In this document: positions 7,784 through 13,777 of the stretch, piece after piece
Position numbering within the stretch: the first letter of the stretch is position 1
Layout: every line of letters starts with the position of its first letter
Source of the DNA: Candidatus Aenigmatarchaeota archaeon
GTDB taxonomy: Archaea; Aenigmatarchaeota; Aenigmatarchaeia; QMZS01
Direction: 5' to 3'
NCBI GenBank assembly: GCA_030620695.1
Contig: JAUXEA010000005.1
Coordinates: 1-14,190, forward strand
DNA length: 14,190 nucleotides
Program-made: the position numbers and the translations under genes
Notes under the pieces: generated by a model
Told to the model about the DNA's origin: nothing
The model's database searches: none
The model's input: the letters and a program-made list of their open reading frames with translations, nothing else

Positions 7784-8185
7784 ATGATAACTGACATAGA
7801 ACTCATTGTTAAACTAATCTTGGTAATTGTTCTTGGTGGGCTTATCGGGCTTGAAAGAGAAAAATCTCATAAACCTGCAGGAATGAGAACACATATGCTT
7901 GTTGCATTAGGTTCCTGTTTGTTTACTGTCTCTTCAATAAACTATGGTCTTGATGCGGGTAGAATTGCTGCGGGAATTGTTACAGGAATAGGGTTTATTG
8001 GTGCGGGAACTATTATTGGAGCCAAAGGACAGATTAAAGGAATAACAACTGCTGCTTCTCTCTGGACAACAGCTGCAATAGGTTTACTTATAGGCATGGG
8101 AGAATATTTTGTGTCTCTTGTTGCAACCTGTTTAATATTGCTTATTTTGCTTCTTGATTATTTAGTTAAAAAATGGATAAAATAA
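7784..8185 (+). CDS. MgtC/SapB family membrane protein
   Basis: A 133-residue integral membrane protein with about four hydrophobic helices. It carries the family signature GGLIGLEREKSHKPAGMRTH (18-37) followed by LVALGSCLF and GIGFIGAGTI. MgtC proteins are linked to growth at low magnesium and to control of F-type ATPase in bacterial pathogens, but the biochemical activity of stand-alone members in archaea is unknown; transport of Mg2+ is unproven. The ATG at 7784 is used, because an in-frame TTG at 7772 adds only four residues and lies within the shared promoter gap. The 3' end overlaps nnrD by 13 bases, so the two are almost certainly co-transcribed. Confidence 0.88.
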   Translation: MITDIELIVKLILVIVLGGLIGLEREKSHKPAGMRTHMLVALGSCLFTVSSINYGLDAGRIAAGIVTGIGFIGAGTIIGAKGQIKGITTAASLWTTAAIGLLIGMGEYFVSLVATCLILLILLLDYLVKKWIK

Positions 8186-9018
8186 AAAGAAAATTAAGAG
8201 AGATTTACAAAAAAAGAGATAAAAAAGTACATAAATATAATTTTGGTTCTCTGCTTGTAATTGGAGGTTCCAAAATTTACTCTGGTTCCCCGGCATTTAA
8301 TGCTCTTTCTGCTTTAAGAAGCGGGGTTGACCTGGTTGAAATTACTGCACCAGAAAGAGCAGCAAATATTATTGGTGGTTTTTCACCGGACTTAATTACT
8401 CATCTATTGAAAGGAGATTTTCTTAAAACAAAACATTTAAAACAGATTTATAAAATTTCAAAAAATAAAACAGGAGTTGTTATTGGAGGGGGCCTTGGAA
8501 GAGAAAAAGAAACTTTCAAGGCAGTCCAGAAATTTCTGTCTGAAACAAAACTTCCCTGTGTAATTGATGCTGATGCAATTCATGCAATCGCGGGAAAAAA
8601 GAATATTATGTCAGGAAAAAACTTTGTTATAACTCCACATGCTCATGAATTTTTTGTTTTTAGTGGTGAGAAAATCCTGAAAGATTTAGAGGAAAGAAAA
8701 AAACAAGTAAAAAAACTTGCGAAAGAATTAAAGACAACAATTTTGTTAAAGGGAAATACAGACATAATTTCTGATGGAAATAAAATTTATCTGAATAAAA
8801 CAGGCACTCCTTATATGACAAAAGGAGGAACAGGAGATACTTTGGCAGGGATTGTTGGGGCCCTGCTTGCAAGAAAAGTCAAACCTTTTGAATCTGCCTG
8901 GTGTGGGGCATACATTAACGGAAAAGCAGGAGAACTTGCATCAAAAAAATTCGGAGAAGGGTTGCTCGCTTCAGACTTACTAAATGAAATACCCAATGTA
9001 ATTAAAGAATATATTTAA
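8173..9018 (+). CDS. nnrD: ADP/ATP-dependent (S)-NAD(P)H-hydrate dehydratase
   Basis: Repairs damaged nicotinamide cofactors by dehydrating S-NAD(P)HX with a nucleotide as energy donor; ribokinase-like fold, cytoplasmic. The 281 residues cover the dehydratase domain alone. Visible motifs are GSLLVIGGSKIYSGSP (25-40), GGGLGR (105-110), the IDADAIHA strand (131-138), TPHAHEF (154-160), LLKGNTDII (191-199) and the nucleotide-binding GGTGDTLAG (218-226) with the catalytic aspartate D222. In many microbes the epimerase NnrE is fused to the N terminus; here it is absent and not elsewhere in the window. The gene starts inside the end of the mgtC-like gene, and its stop codon lies within the next gene's promoter box. 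Confidence 0.94.
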   Translation: MDKIKRKLREIYKKRDKKVHKYNFGSLLVIGGSKIYSGSPAFNALSALRSGVDLVEITAPERAANIIGGFSPDLITHLLKGDFLKTKHLKQIYKISKNKTGVVIGGGLGREKETFKAVQKFLSETKLPCVIDADAIHAIAGKKNIMSGKNFVITPHAHEFFVFSGEKILKDLEERKKQVKKLAKELKTTILLKGNTDIISDGNKIYLNKTGTPYMTKGGTGDTLAGIVGALLARKVKPFESAWCGAYINGKAGELASKKFGEGLLASDLLNEIPNVIKEYI

Positions 9019-9019
9019 G
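9012..9019 (+). promoter_or_regulatory. TATA-like box overlapping the nnrD stop codon
   Basis: TATTTAAG, 17-24 bases before the ATG at 9036. It matches the boxes upstream of the next plus-strand genes and would drive the coiled-coil protein separately from nnrD. Confidence 0.5.
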
Positions 9020-9035
9020 TAACCTAAATATTATT

Positions 9036-9656
9036 ATGATGAACAAGGAAGAAATAGTTGAAAGGGTTGGTAATTTTGTAAGAAAGATAAAAGAAGACAG
9101 GAGATTTTTTGGAATAAGTATTGTTCTAGTAGTTTTAATATTAATAGGAGTTGGCTCTTTCACAGGGAATATGATAATGAAAAGTAAAAGTGTGGAAAAT
9201 GAATTAGGTATCTCCAGAGCTGAACTGGAAACCTGCCAGAAAAATTTAGAAGAACTTATCAGTACAACAACAAAACTTTCAGAGCAGGTAGCAACACTCG
9301 AGGAAAATATTTCTCTTTCAACAGCAGACCTAAATAGGTGTATGATGGAAAAAGAAAATTATAAATATTCTTTCGAGAACTGCCTAGAACTAAAAAACCA
9401 GACTTCTGCTGAACTCAAAATTTGTAAGGATGATTTGATAACTGTTCTTAATGACTTAGATGAATACGAAAAACTTTTAAGAGATTGCAAAAATCTTGAA
9501 ACAAATTTTGCCAAAAGTGAGTGTTGTCCGAACTATGACTATTACACTGTAACAGATGAAGAGAATATTCTCTGCTGTTATGAAAATGAGGGAATCTATT
9601 TCTGCGGGGCCGGGGAAGAAACTTCTGAAAATGAAATAGAGGAGTTAAGTTGTTGA
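9036..9656 (+). CDS. Membrane-anchored coiled-coil protein with heptad-spaced cysteines
   Basis: No family recognised. The 206 residues read as a short basic cytoplasmic N terminus (1-23), one transmembrane helix (about 24-48), a long predicted coiled coil (about 53-160), then a cysteine-rich tail with CC pairs at 163-164 and 180-181 and single Cys at 190 and 206. Positive charge before the helix suggests N-inside, C-outside topology. In the coiled coil, hydrophobic residues sit at a and d positions (L64, L71, V85, I92, L99 and so on), and all five cysteines (67, 102, 116, 130, 151) are separated by multiples of seven, hence on one face. This favours disulfide-linked parallel chains outside the cell. 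Translation may start at either of two adjacent ATG codons (9036 or 9039). It is followed by strong T-runs, so it is a single-gene unit. Confidence 0.85.
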   Translation: MMNKEEIVERVGNFVRKIKEDRRFFGISIVLVVLILIGVGSFTGNMIMKSKSVENELGISRAELETCQKNLEELISTTTKLSEQVATLEENISLSTADLNRCMMEKENYKYSFENCLELKNQTSAELKICKDDLITVLNDLDEYEKLLRDCKNLETNFAKSECCPNYDYYTVTDEENILCCYENEGIYFCGAGEETSENEIEELSC

Positions 9657-9678
9657 TTTTTTTGTTGTTTTTTTTTTT
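9657..9678 (+). terminator. Double oligo-T terminator
   Basis: Seven T directly after the stop codon (9657-9663) and eleven T at 9668-9678. Oligo-T on the coding strand is the archaeal RNA polymerase termination signal. No hairpin precedes it. Confidence 0.65.
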
Positions 9679-9689
9679 CTATTCATAAG

Positions 9690-9697
9690 TATTTAAA
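9690..9697 (+). promoter_or_regulatory. TATA-like promoter box
   Basis: TATTTAAA, 22-29 bases before the ATG at 9719. The same octamer core recurs upstream of psmA, the MFS gene and the gene at 13778, which makes it the best-supported promoter element in the window. Confidence 0.65.
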
Positions 9698-9718
9698 GTT
9701 TTTTGTGTAATTATTTAT

Positions 9719-10063
9719 ATGGAATATATTGATAAAGTGTATGAAGAATGTAAAGGAAGAATTATAGTTGCTGTAATAAAAGGAATTAAAGAAATTCAAG
9801 GTGAAGTAAGTGGTTTTAGAAGAATACAACTTGGAGCAATATATTCAAAGCAAGAGGGTTGTTTAGTTAGCGGTGGATTAGATATATATACTAACCATGT
9901 TTCTTTATATCCTGAAGATGGACCTCAATGGAGAGATTTAAGAGAACCCGGTAGAGATTATTATGAAGGTTTCTCCTTGAGATATGCTATAAATAATCTT
10001 GATTTTCCAGTTGTTGCAAAAATAGCCGAAGGATTAATAGAATATAAAAGGATGAAAGAATAA
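9719..10063 (+). CDS. Hypothetical protein, 114 residues
   Basis: I do not recognise this protein. It looks soluble: an N-terminal helix (about 1-12), a likely beta region (14-70: GRIIVAVIKG, GCLVSGGLDIYTN, HVSLYPEDG), a charged aromatic segment (PQWRDLREPGRDYYEG, 76-91) and a C-terminal helix ending GLIEYKRMKE. No metal-binding or catalytic pattern stands out. The promoter box directly upstream and the terminator before it argue that this is a real, independently transcribed gene. The next gene, thpR, starts 38 bases downstream and may be co-transcribed. Confidence 0.75.
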   Translation: MEYIDKVYEECKGRIIVAVIKGIKEIQGEVSGFRRIQLGAIYSKQEGCLVSGGLDIYTNHVSLYPEDGPQWRDLREPGRDYYEGFSLRYAINNLDFPVVAKIAEGLIEYKRMKE

Positions 10064-10101
10064 AAAGCTAACCTTAAATTTTTATTTTGTAGAACTTGTT
10101 T

Positions 10102-10638
10102 ATGAGATGCTTTATTGCAATAAATCTGCCGGATAAAATTAAGAACAAAATTATTGGGATAACAAGAGAATTGCCAGATAGAGGAATAAAGAAAGTTGAG
10201 AAACAGAATTTGCACCTGACTCTAAAATTCCTTGAAGAAGTAAATGATAAAAAGATTGAAGAGATAACGAATGTTTTAGAAAAAATTAGTTATAATAAAT
10301 TTGAAGTCTCCCTAAAAAACTTTGGATTTTTTCCAAACATGAATTTTATTAAAGTTATCTGGATTGGTATTGAAAAAGGCAGAGAAGATATTATTGAATT
10401 GCAGAGACAGATTGATTTAGAGTTAGAAAAAATTGGGTTTAAAAAAGAAAAAAACTTTGAACCCCACCTGACAGTTGCAAGAGTAAAATCTTTAGAGAAC
10501 AAAGCAGGTTTTTTAGAGTTGATAAAAAAACTCAAATTTGAAGCTGGTTTTTCTGTTTCAAATTTTGAGCTAATGCAAAGTTTTTTAAAACCTGAGGGAC
10601 CGGTTTATGAAAAGATAGTGTGTGTTGAATTAAAATGA
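10102..10638 (+). CDS. thpR: RNA 2',3'-cyclic phosphodiesterase, 2H family (ThpR/LigT)
   Basis: 2H phosphoesterase that opens 2',3'-cyclic phosphates on RNA ends; bacterial members were first found as 2'-5' ligases of tRNA half-molecules. The two catalytic HxT motifs are present: HLT at 38-40 in NLHLTLKFL and HLT at 122-124 in EPHLTVARV. The N terminus MRCFIAINLP is typical and fixes the start at the ATG at 10102; a TTG two codons upstream is in frame but lies before the homology. Length (178 residues) is normal. Its presence beside intron-containing tRNA genes is suggestive, since splicing leaves cyclic phosphates, but a role in splicing is my speculation. Confidence 0.92.
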   Translation: MRCFIAINLPDKIKNKIIGITRELPDRGIKKVEKQNLHLTLKFLEEVNDKKIEEITNVLEKISYNKFEVSLKNFGFFPNMNFIKVIWIGIEKGREDIIELQRQIDLELEKIGFKKEKNFEPHLTVARVKSLENKAGFLELIKKLKFEAGFSVSNFELMQSFLKPEGPVYEKIVCVELK

Positions 10639-10653
10639 ATTTATTTTATTCCT

Positions 10654-10663
10654 TATTTAAATA
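10654..10663 (+). promoter_or_regulatory. TATA-like promoter box for psmA
   Basis: TATTTAAATA, 14-23 bases before the ATG at 10677. It is slightly closer than classical spacing, consistent with a leaderless message. A second A/T run (10666-10676) directly abuts the start. Confidence 0.6.
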
Positions 10664-10676
10664 ACTTATATATATA

Positions 10677-11345
10677 ATGGTTGAGATGGATGTTCCTGCA
10701 CAAATGGGTTATGACAGGGCTATTGTTGTTTTTTCTCCTGAAGGAAGAATTTATCAGGTAGAGTATGCTTTACAGGCAGTTAAACTTGGAAAAACCACTG
10801 TTGGTGTTGTTTTTAAAGATGGCATTGTTCTTGCTGCTTATTCTCCAATCAGTAATTTACAATTATATTCAAAATCAACTAAAGTAGGAAAAATCGATAA
10901 ACACATTGGGTCTGCTGCCTGTGGATTTACAGGAGACGCAAGAATCTTAATTGACTTTTTGAGAGTTCAGGCACAAGTTAATAAATTAACTTACGGAGAA
11001 CCAATAGATGTTTTTGTCCTGGCAAAAAAACTTGCTGACAGAATGCAGTTACTCACACAATTTGCAGGGGCAAGACCTTATGGAGCCGCTATCTTGTTGG
11101 GAGGTGTTAATAATGAACCCATTTTGTATGTAATAAATCCTTCAGGAACTCTGGATAGATGGAAAGCAAAGGCAATAGGTAAAGGGGAAAGAGAATCCCA
11201 GCATTATCTTGAAAAAAATTATAAAGATGGAATTAGCGAAGAAAATGCAAAAAAACTAGCAGCAGCAGCAATTGAACAGGGAGAAAAAAAGTTAGGCAAA
11301 TTTGACAAGAAAGCAATCGAGATTTTGGTTGTGAAGAAGAAATAA
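10677..11345 (+). CDS. psmA: 20S proteasome alpha subunit
   Basis: Forms the outer heptameric rings of the 20S proteasome, which gate substrate entry to the proteolytic beta chambers. The 222 residues show the alpha-subunit start GYDRAIVVFSPEGRIYQVEY (11-30) including the Y12-D13-R14 gate residues, GKTTVGVVFKDG, the ACGFTGDAR segment (81-89) and the conserved QFAGARPYGAAILLGG (128-143). The C terminus is lysine-rich and somewhat shorter than in many archaea (about 230-260). The catalytic threonine is on beta subunits, which are not in the window. The ATG at 10677 adds ten residues before GYDRA, normal for the flexible gate. Confidence 0.96.
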   Translation: MVEMDVPAQMGYDRAIVVFSPEGRIYQVEYALQAVKLGKTTVGVVFKDGIVLAAYSPISNLQLYSKSTKVGKIDKHIGSAACGFTGDARILIDFLRVQAQVNKLTYGEPIDVFVLAKKLADRMQLLTQFAGARPYGAAILLGGVNNEPILYVINPSGTLDRWKAKAIGKGERESQHYLEKNYKDGISEENAKKLAAAAIEQGEKKLGKFDKKAIEILVVKKK

Positions 11346-11370
11346 ATTAAAATTTAAAAACATAGATTTA

Positions 11371-11378
11371 TATTTAAA
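11371..11378 (+). promoter_or_regulatory. TATA-like promoter box for the MFS gene
   Basis: TATTTAAA, 14-21 bases before the ATG at 11392, in a 46-base spacer after psmA. Confidence 0.5.
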
Positions 11379-11391
11379 AATAAGTTGTTGT

Positions 11392-11943
11392 ATGGTATTC
11401 AAAAAATTAGGAAACTACAAAATATTTTTACTCTCAAATTCAAGTTTAGGTTTTGCAATGGGTTTGTTCTTTCCTTTTTGGATAATATTTTTACAGAATT
11501 TTGGCGGGGGTATAGAACAATTTGGGTTTGCAATTGGTCTGATGAGTTTTGCTTCAGCAGCAACAGCCTATTTCGCAGGGAAATATTCTGATAAATTGGG
11601 TAGAAAAATATTCCTGATTATTGGTGGATTTATTCTGGCTTGTGTTGTGGTCACATATACCTTGATTACTTCTTTGACACATTTGTATATTTTACAGATT
11701 ATAATGGGAATTACAAGTTCTATGCAAATGACAATGGAGACTACATTTTTAGGTGATGTGACAAAAAAAGTTTCAAGAGGATTAAACATAGGAAAATATC
11801 ATGCAATAACCGGAATTGCTGCTGCAATAGCAATGATGGGTAGTGGATTTGTAGTTGGACAGGCTGGTTTTGAAATAATATTTTATATTGTTGCTTTAAT
11901 GATTTTTGTTTCTACATTGGCTTTGTTTTATATAAAGGAATGA
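11392..11943 (+). CDS. Half-length major facilitator superfamily transporter
   Basis: A 183-residue membrane protein with six predicted helices (about 11-35, 42-62, 72-92, 97-118, 136-157, 159-180). It carries the MFS motif A between helices 2 and 3 (GKYSDKLGRK, 63-72), and the region around 115-135 resembles the end of helix 4 and the 4-5 loop of drug-type transporters. Ordinary MFS proteins have 12 helices and about 400 residues; this is the N-terminal six-helix half, ending in a clean TGA. The convergent DHH gene ends four bases beyond, so there is no room for the second half. Either it works as a dimer, as primordial MFS models propose, or it is a truncated remnant. The substrate is unknown. 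Confidence 0.82.
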   Translation: MVFKKLGNYKIFLLSNSSLGFAMGLFFPFWIIFLQNFGGGIEQFGFAIGLMSFASAATAYFAGKYSDKLGRKIFLIIGGFILACVVVTYTLITSLTHLYILQIIMGITSSMQMTMETTFLGDVTKKVSRGLNIGKYHAITGIAAAIAMMGSGFVVGQAGFEIIFYIVALMIFVSTLALFYIKE

Positions 11944-11946
11944 TTT

Positions 11947-12921
11947 CTATTTTACAAATTTCTCAACCTCAGAAATAAACTCTTCCATAAAAACACCAAA
12001 TTTCTTTTTTTCTATTTTTGCTCCCGCTGCTTTTCTGTGTCCTCCTCCATCTCCCCCGCAAATTTTTGCAACTTTTTTAACAATTTCCCCGAGATTTATT
12101 CCCGTTTCCATATTTGTCCTCGTGCTGATGTTGTAAAAGTCTTCAAAAGTAGAATAAGCAACGACAACTATACTCTTATTTTTTTCCAGGATTTGAGAGG
12201 CAATAATTGATTTTATGTTATATCTGGATTCAACTTCAACAAAAATAATATTTCCTTCTCTTTCCATCTGCTTTTTGGATTTTGAAAGTTCTCTCTGAAT
12301 TTCATCATAGCACTCTTTCAAATATATATTTTGAACAACTTCTTCTGGAGACTTTGTTGCTCTTAATATCTCAAGTACTTTTTCGTTTCCTTTAACATTA
12401 TCCACGAGACCTGCAGAGAAAATATAATCTGAAATTAAATCAAGTTCCTGCCTGTTTTCAAAACTATCAACAAACTTTTTGCATAGTTCTGAATTCTCAT
12501 CTCCTTTGTCGCCAATAACACCAACCGCACTAATCCATTTTGTTTCTTCCATGTTCTCCAGTTCAGAACAGACTTCGTAGACAAGATATGAAGCAGGGAT
12601 ATAAGCTTCTTTATCAACCTCTCTTGGATTATAAAAAGGTATTGAAGGTTTTTTGGTGAACTGGTGGTGGTCTATTATCAAAGTTTGAGATGATGCAAAT
12701 TTCAGGGCATTGTCCTGATTAATATCCAGAAAAATCATTACATCCTTTGTTTCTAATTTTTCTATTGGAACTTTTGTAATTTTATGTTCTTCTTTTATTC
12801 CTCTTTTATTCAGGAAATTCTGTAAAATTGCAAGAGAACAAATTCCATCAACATCATTATGGGAAACAATTTTAACTTCTCCAATTAAATTTTTTAGGAA
12901 TTGAACAGCATCTTTTTTCAT
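11947..12921 (-). CDS. DHH/DHHA1 family phosphoesterase, RecJ-like
   Basis: Predicted manganese-dependent phosphodiesterase of the DHH superfamily, which includes RecJ nucleases, archaeal GINS-associated nuclease and oligoribonucleases. Motif I is SHNDVDG (20-26), D66 is in IFLDINQD, the name-giving DHH is at 84-86, the fourth-motif aspartate is in VIGDKGD (D138), and the DHHA1 glycine-rich binding motif GGDGGGHRKAAG lies at 289-300. Length (324) is close to other stand-alone archaeal members; there is no extra OB-fold or S1 domain. It starts 4 bases inside the upstream HD gene (ATGA overlap), so the two are translationally coupled. Whether it acts on DNA or RNA cannot be decided from sequence. 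Confidence 0.9.
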   Translation of the reverse strand: MKKDAVQFLKNLIGEVKIVSHNDVDGICSLAILQNFLNKRGIKEEHKITKVPIEKLETKDVMIFLDINQDNALKFASSQTLIIDHHQFTKKPSIPFYNPREVDKEAYIPASYLVYEVCSELENMEETKWISAVGVIGDKGDENSELCKKFVDSFENRQELDLISDYIFSAGLVDNVKGNEKVLEILRATKSPEEVVQNIYLKECYDEIQRELSKSKKQMEREGNIIFVEVESRYNIKSIIASQILEKNKSIVVVAYSTFEDFYNISTRTNMETGINLGEIVKKVAKICGGDGGGHRKAAGAKIEKKKFGVFMEEFISEVEKFVK

Positions 12922-13472
12922 GCTTTGCCTTTTAAAGCTTCCTTCAACAATTCTTTTAAATACGCATCTGTGTACGCGTCTATAGAATCAGCAAAATGCA
13001 CAATCATTGCCTCAAGTATTAATCCATCAGGTTTTAGATGATTTAAAACAATATGTACAACTTCTTCAGGAAAATTTCTTGCATATAATTCGCAACCAAT
13101 TAACTCCTCGTGAGCTATTAGTTTCCCGACCAATTCATAATTCTTCCCTTTTTTTCTAAAATCAAAAACTCTCATCAAATCATGCAATAATGCTCCTGCA
13201 ATTATATAATCTTTGTTTATTTCGCAATATCTCTGGGCAACAAAATCAGCAATTTCTATTGATAGTTCTGTAACATTTTTTGTGTGCGTCACCAGCCCTC
13301 CTTTCTCCATATGATGCTCAAAGCCCTTGTATCCGGCAGGACTCTCCTCTAATTTAAGAGGTGTATATTTTAGGTTTTTGTTGCTTAATTTAATATCTTT
13401 AAGCAGTTCTTTGGTTTTCTCTCTCAGTTTTTTATCCTCAATTTTGTCAGCCAATTTAAGTAAATCGTTCAT
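12918..13472 (-). CDS. HD-domain phosphohydrolase
   Basis: A 184-residue metal-dependent phosphohydrolase of the HD superfamily. Candidate metal ligands are H63 (LVTHTKNV), H97-D98 (GALLHDLMR) and D162 (VHFADSIDA); further histidines H121 and H145 resemble the extended HD set. The spacing and the late HFADSIDA motif recall the HD domain of YhaM-type 3'-5' exoribonucleases, but the N-terminal OB-fold of that enzyme is missing and the helical region 1-40 replaces it. Coupling with the DHH gene suggests the pair acts on the same nucleic acid or nucleotide. The ATG at 13472 is 27 bases from the divergent tRNA gene, so the two share a promoter region. Confidence 0.87.
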   Translation of the reverse strand: MNDLLKLADKIEDKKLREKTKELLKDIKLSNKNLKYTPLKLEESPAGYKGFEHHMEKGGLVTHTKNVTELSIEIADFVAQRYCEINKDYIIAGALLHDLMRVFDFRKKGKNYELVGKLIAHEELIGCELYARNFPEEVVHIVLNHLKPDGLILEAMIVHFADSIDAYTDAYLKELLKEALKGKA

Positions 13473-13539
13473 AAAATAGTTTTTTAATAAATTAGGTATG
13501 GGTCTGTAGCTCAGCTTGGTTAGAGCGCCGGTCTTATAA

Positions 13540-13604
13540 GGCTGAACTTCCTTTCAACGAAGAAGTTTAATCAAAGAACATATTGGTTCTTGTAAGGCGT
13601 AAAA
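13540..13604 (+). other. tRNA intron 1 (anticodon loop, 37/38 or 38/39)
   Basis: About 65 nt. Exon bases TTAT (13534-13537) pair with GTAA (13599-13602), flanked by three-base bulges AAG (13538-13540) and AAG (13603-13605), a bulge-helix-bulge arrangement. GCT (13541-13543) pairs with GGC (13596-13598) inside. The exact cut may slide one base because A flanks both sides. The outer helix is imperfect: T31 and C32 are not cleanly paired. Two internal hairpins are visible, AACTTC/GAAGTT and AGAAC/GTTCT. Confidence 0.75.
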
Positions 13605-13619
13605 GCCGGAGGTCAAGAG

Positions 13620-13660
13620 TGAACCCTTTTCTTTCTTATAAGGAAGAAGGCTTCATTGAA
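13620..13660 (+). other. tRNA intron 2 (53/54, T-arm)
   Basis: About 41 nt between G53 and T54. The 3' junction has the same AA^T bulge form as intron 3, and CAA (13614-13616) pairs with TTG (13656-13658), giving three of four central pairs, so the bulge-helix-bulge is relaxed. Inside, GAA (13621-13623) pairs with TTC (13652-13654), enclosing a hairpin with stem TTCTT/AAGAA and loop containing TTATAA. The T at 13620 or 13661 can serve as T54, so the junction is uncertain by one base. Confidence 0.68.
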
Positions 13661-13666
13661 TTCAAA

Positions 13667-13712
13667 TCTGGCAAATCAAAGATTTGCAACTTTCCAATTT
13701 GCCAATTGAAAA
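13667..13712 (+). other. tRNA intron 3 (59/60, T-loop)
   Basis: 46 nt. This is the clearest splice motif: T-stem exon pairs form the outer helix, TTCA (13661-13664) pairs with TGAA (13707-13710) as the 4-bp central helix, and the bulges are AAT (13665-13667) and AAT (13711-13713), each cut after the second base. The intron holds two alternative stems: TGGCAAAT/ATTTGCCA (13669-13676 with 13697-13704), or the local hairpin GCAAATC-AAA-GATTTGC (13671-13687). Confidence 0.82.
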
Positions 13713-13726
13713 TCTCTCCAGGCCCA

Positions 13727-13732
13727 TTTTTT
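13727..13732 (+). terminator. Oligo-T after the tRNA
   Basis: Six T immediately follow the discriminator base A73 at 13726, a standard archaeal tRNA gene end. Confidence 0.55.
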
Positions 13733-13752
13733 AAAGCCTTTTAAGTTAAATG

Positions 13753-13762
13753 TATTTAAATA
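13753..13762 (+). promoter_or_regulatory. TATA-like promoter box
   Basis: TATTTAAATA, 16-25 bases before the ATG at 13778, identical in core to the boxes before psmA and the gene at 9719. Confidence 0.6.
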
Positions 13763-13777
13763 CTTAAATTATTATTT

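Larger units (their letters stand above)
13500..13726 (+). tRNA. tRNA-Ile (anticodon UAU), interrupted by three introns
   Basis: Joining 13500-13539, 13605-13619, 13661-13666 and 13713-13726 gives a 75-nt tRNA. The acceptor GGGTCTG pairs with CAGGCCC (one T-G pair) and A73 follows. D-stem is GCTC/GAGC with loop AGCTTGGTTA. Anticodon stem is CCGGT/GCCGG with loop CTTATAA, so the anticodon at 13535-13537 is TAT. The variable loop is AGGTC. The T-stem AAGAG/CTCTC has one A-C mismatch, and the T-loop is TTCAAAT. Conserved T8, A14, G15-C48, G18, G19, A21, G53-C61, T54, T55, C56 and A58 are all present. CCA is not encoded. Six T follow the gene. The identity as isoleucine (AUA codons) rests on the anticodon and on general likeness to archaeal tRNA-Ile. 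An alternative join giving a TAA anticodon is rejected because leucine tRNAs have a long variable arm. Confidence 0.88.

Noticed and set aside
13533..13605. An alternative splice giving anticodon TAA
   Set aside because: TAA would make a leucine tRNA, which requires a long variable arm; the variable loop here is five bases. The splice pairing is also worse.
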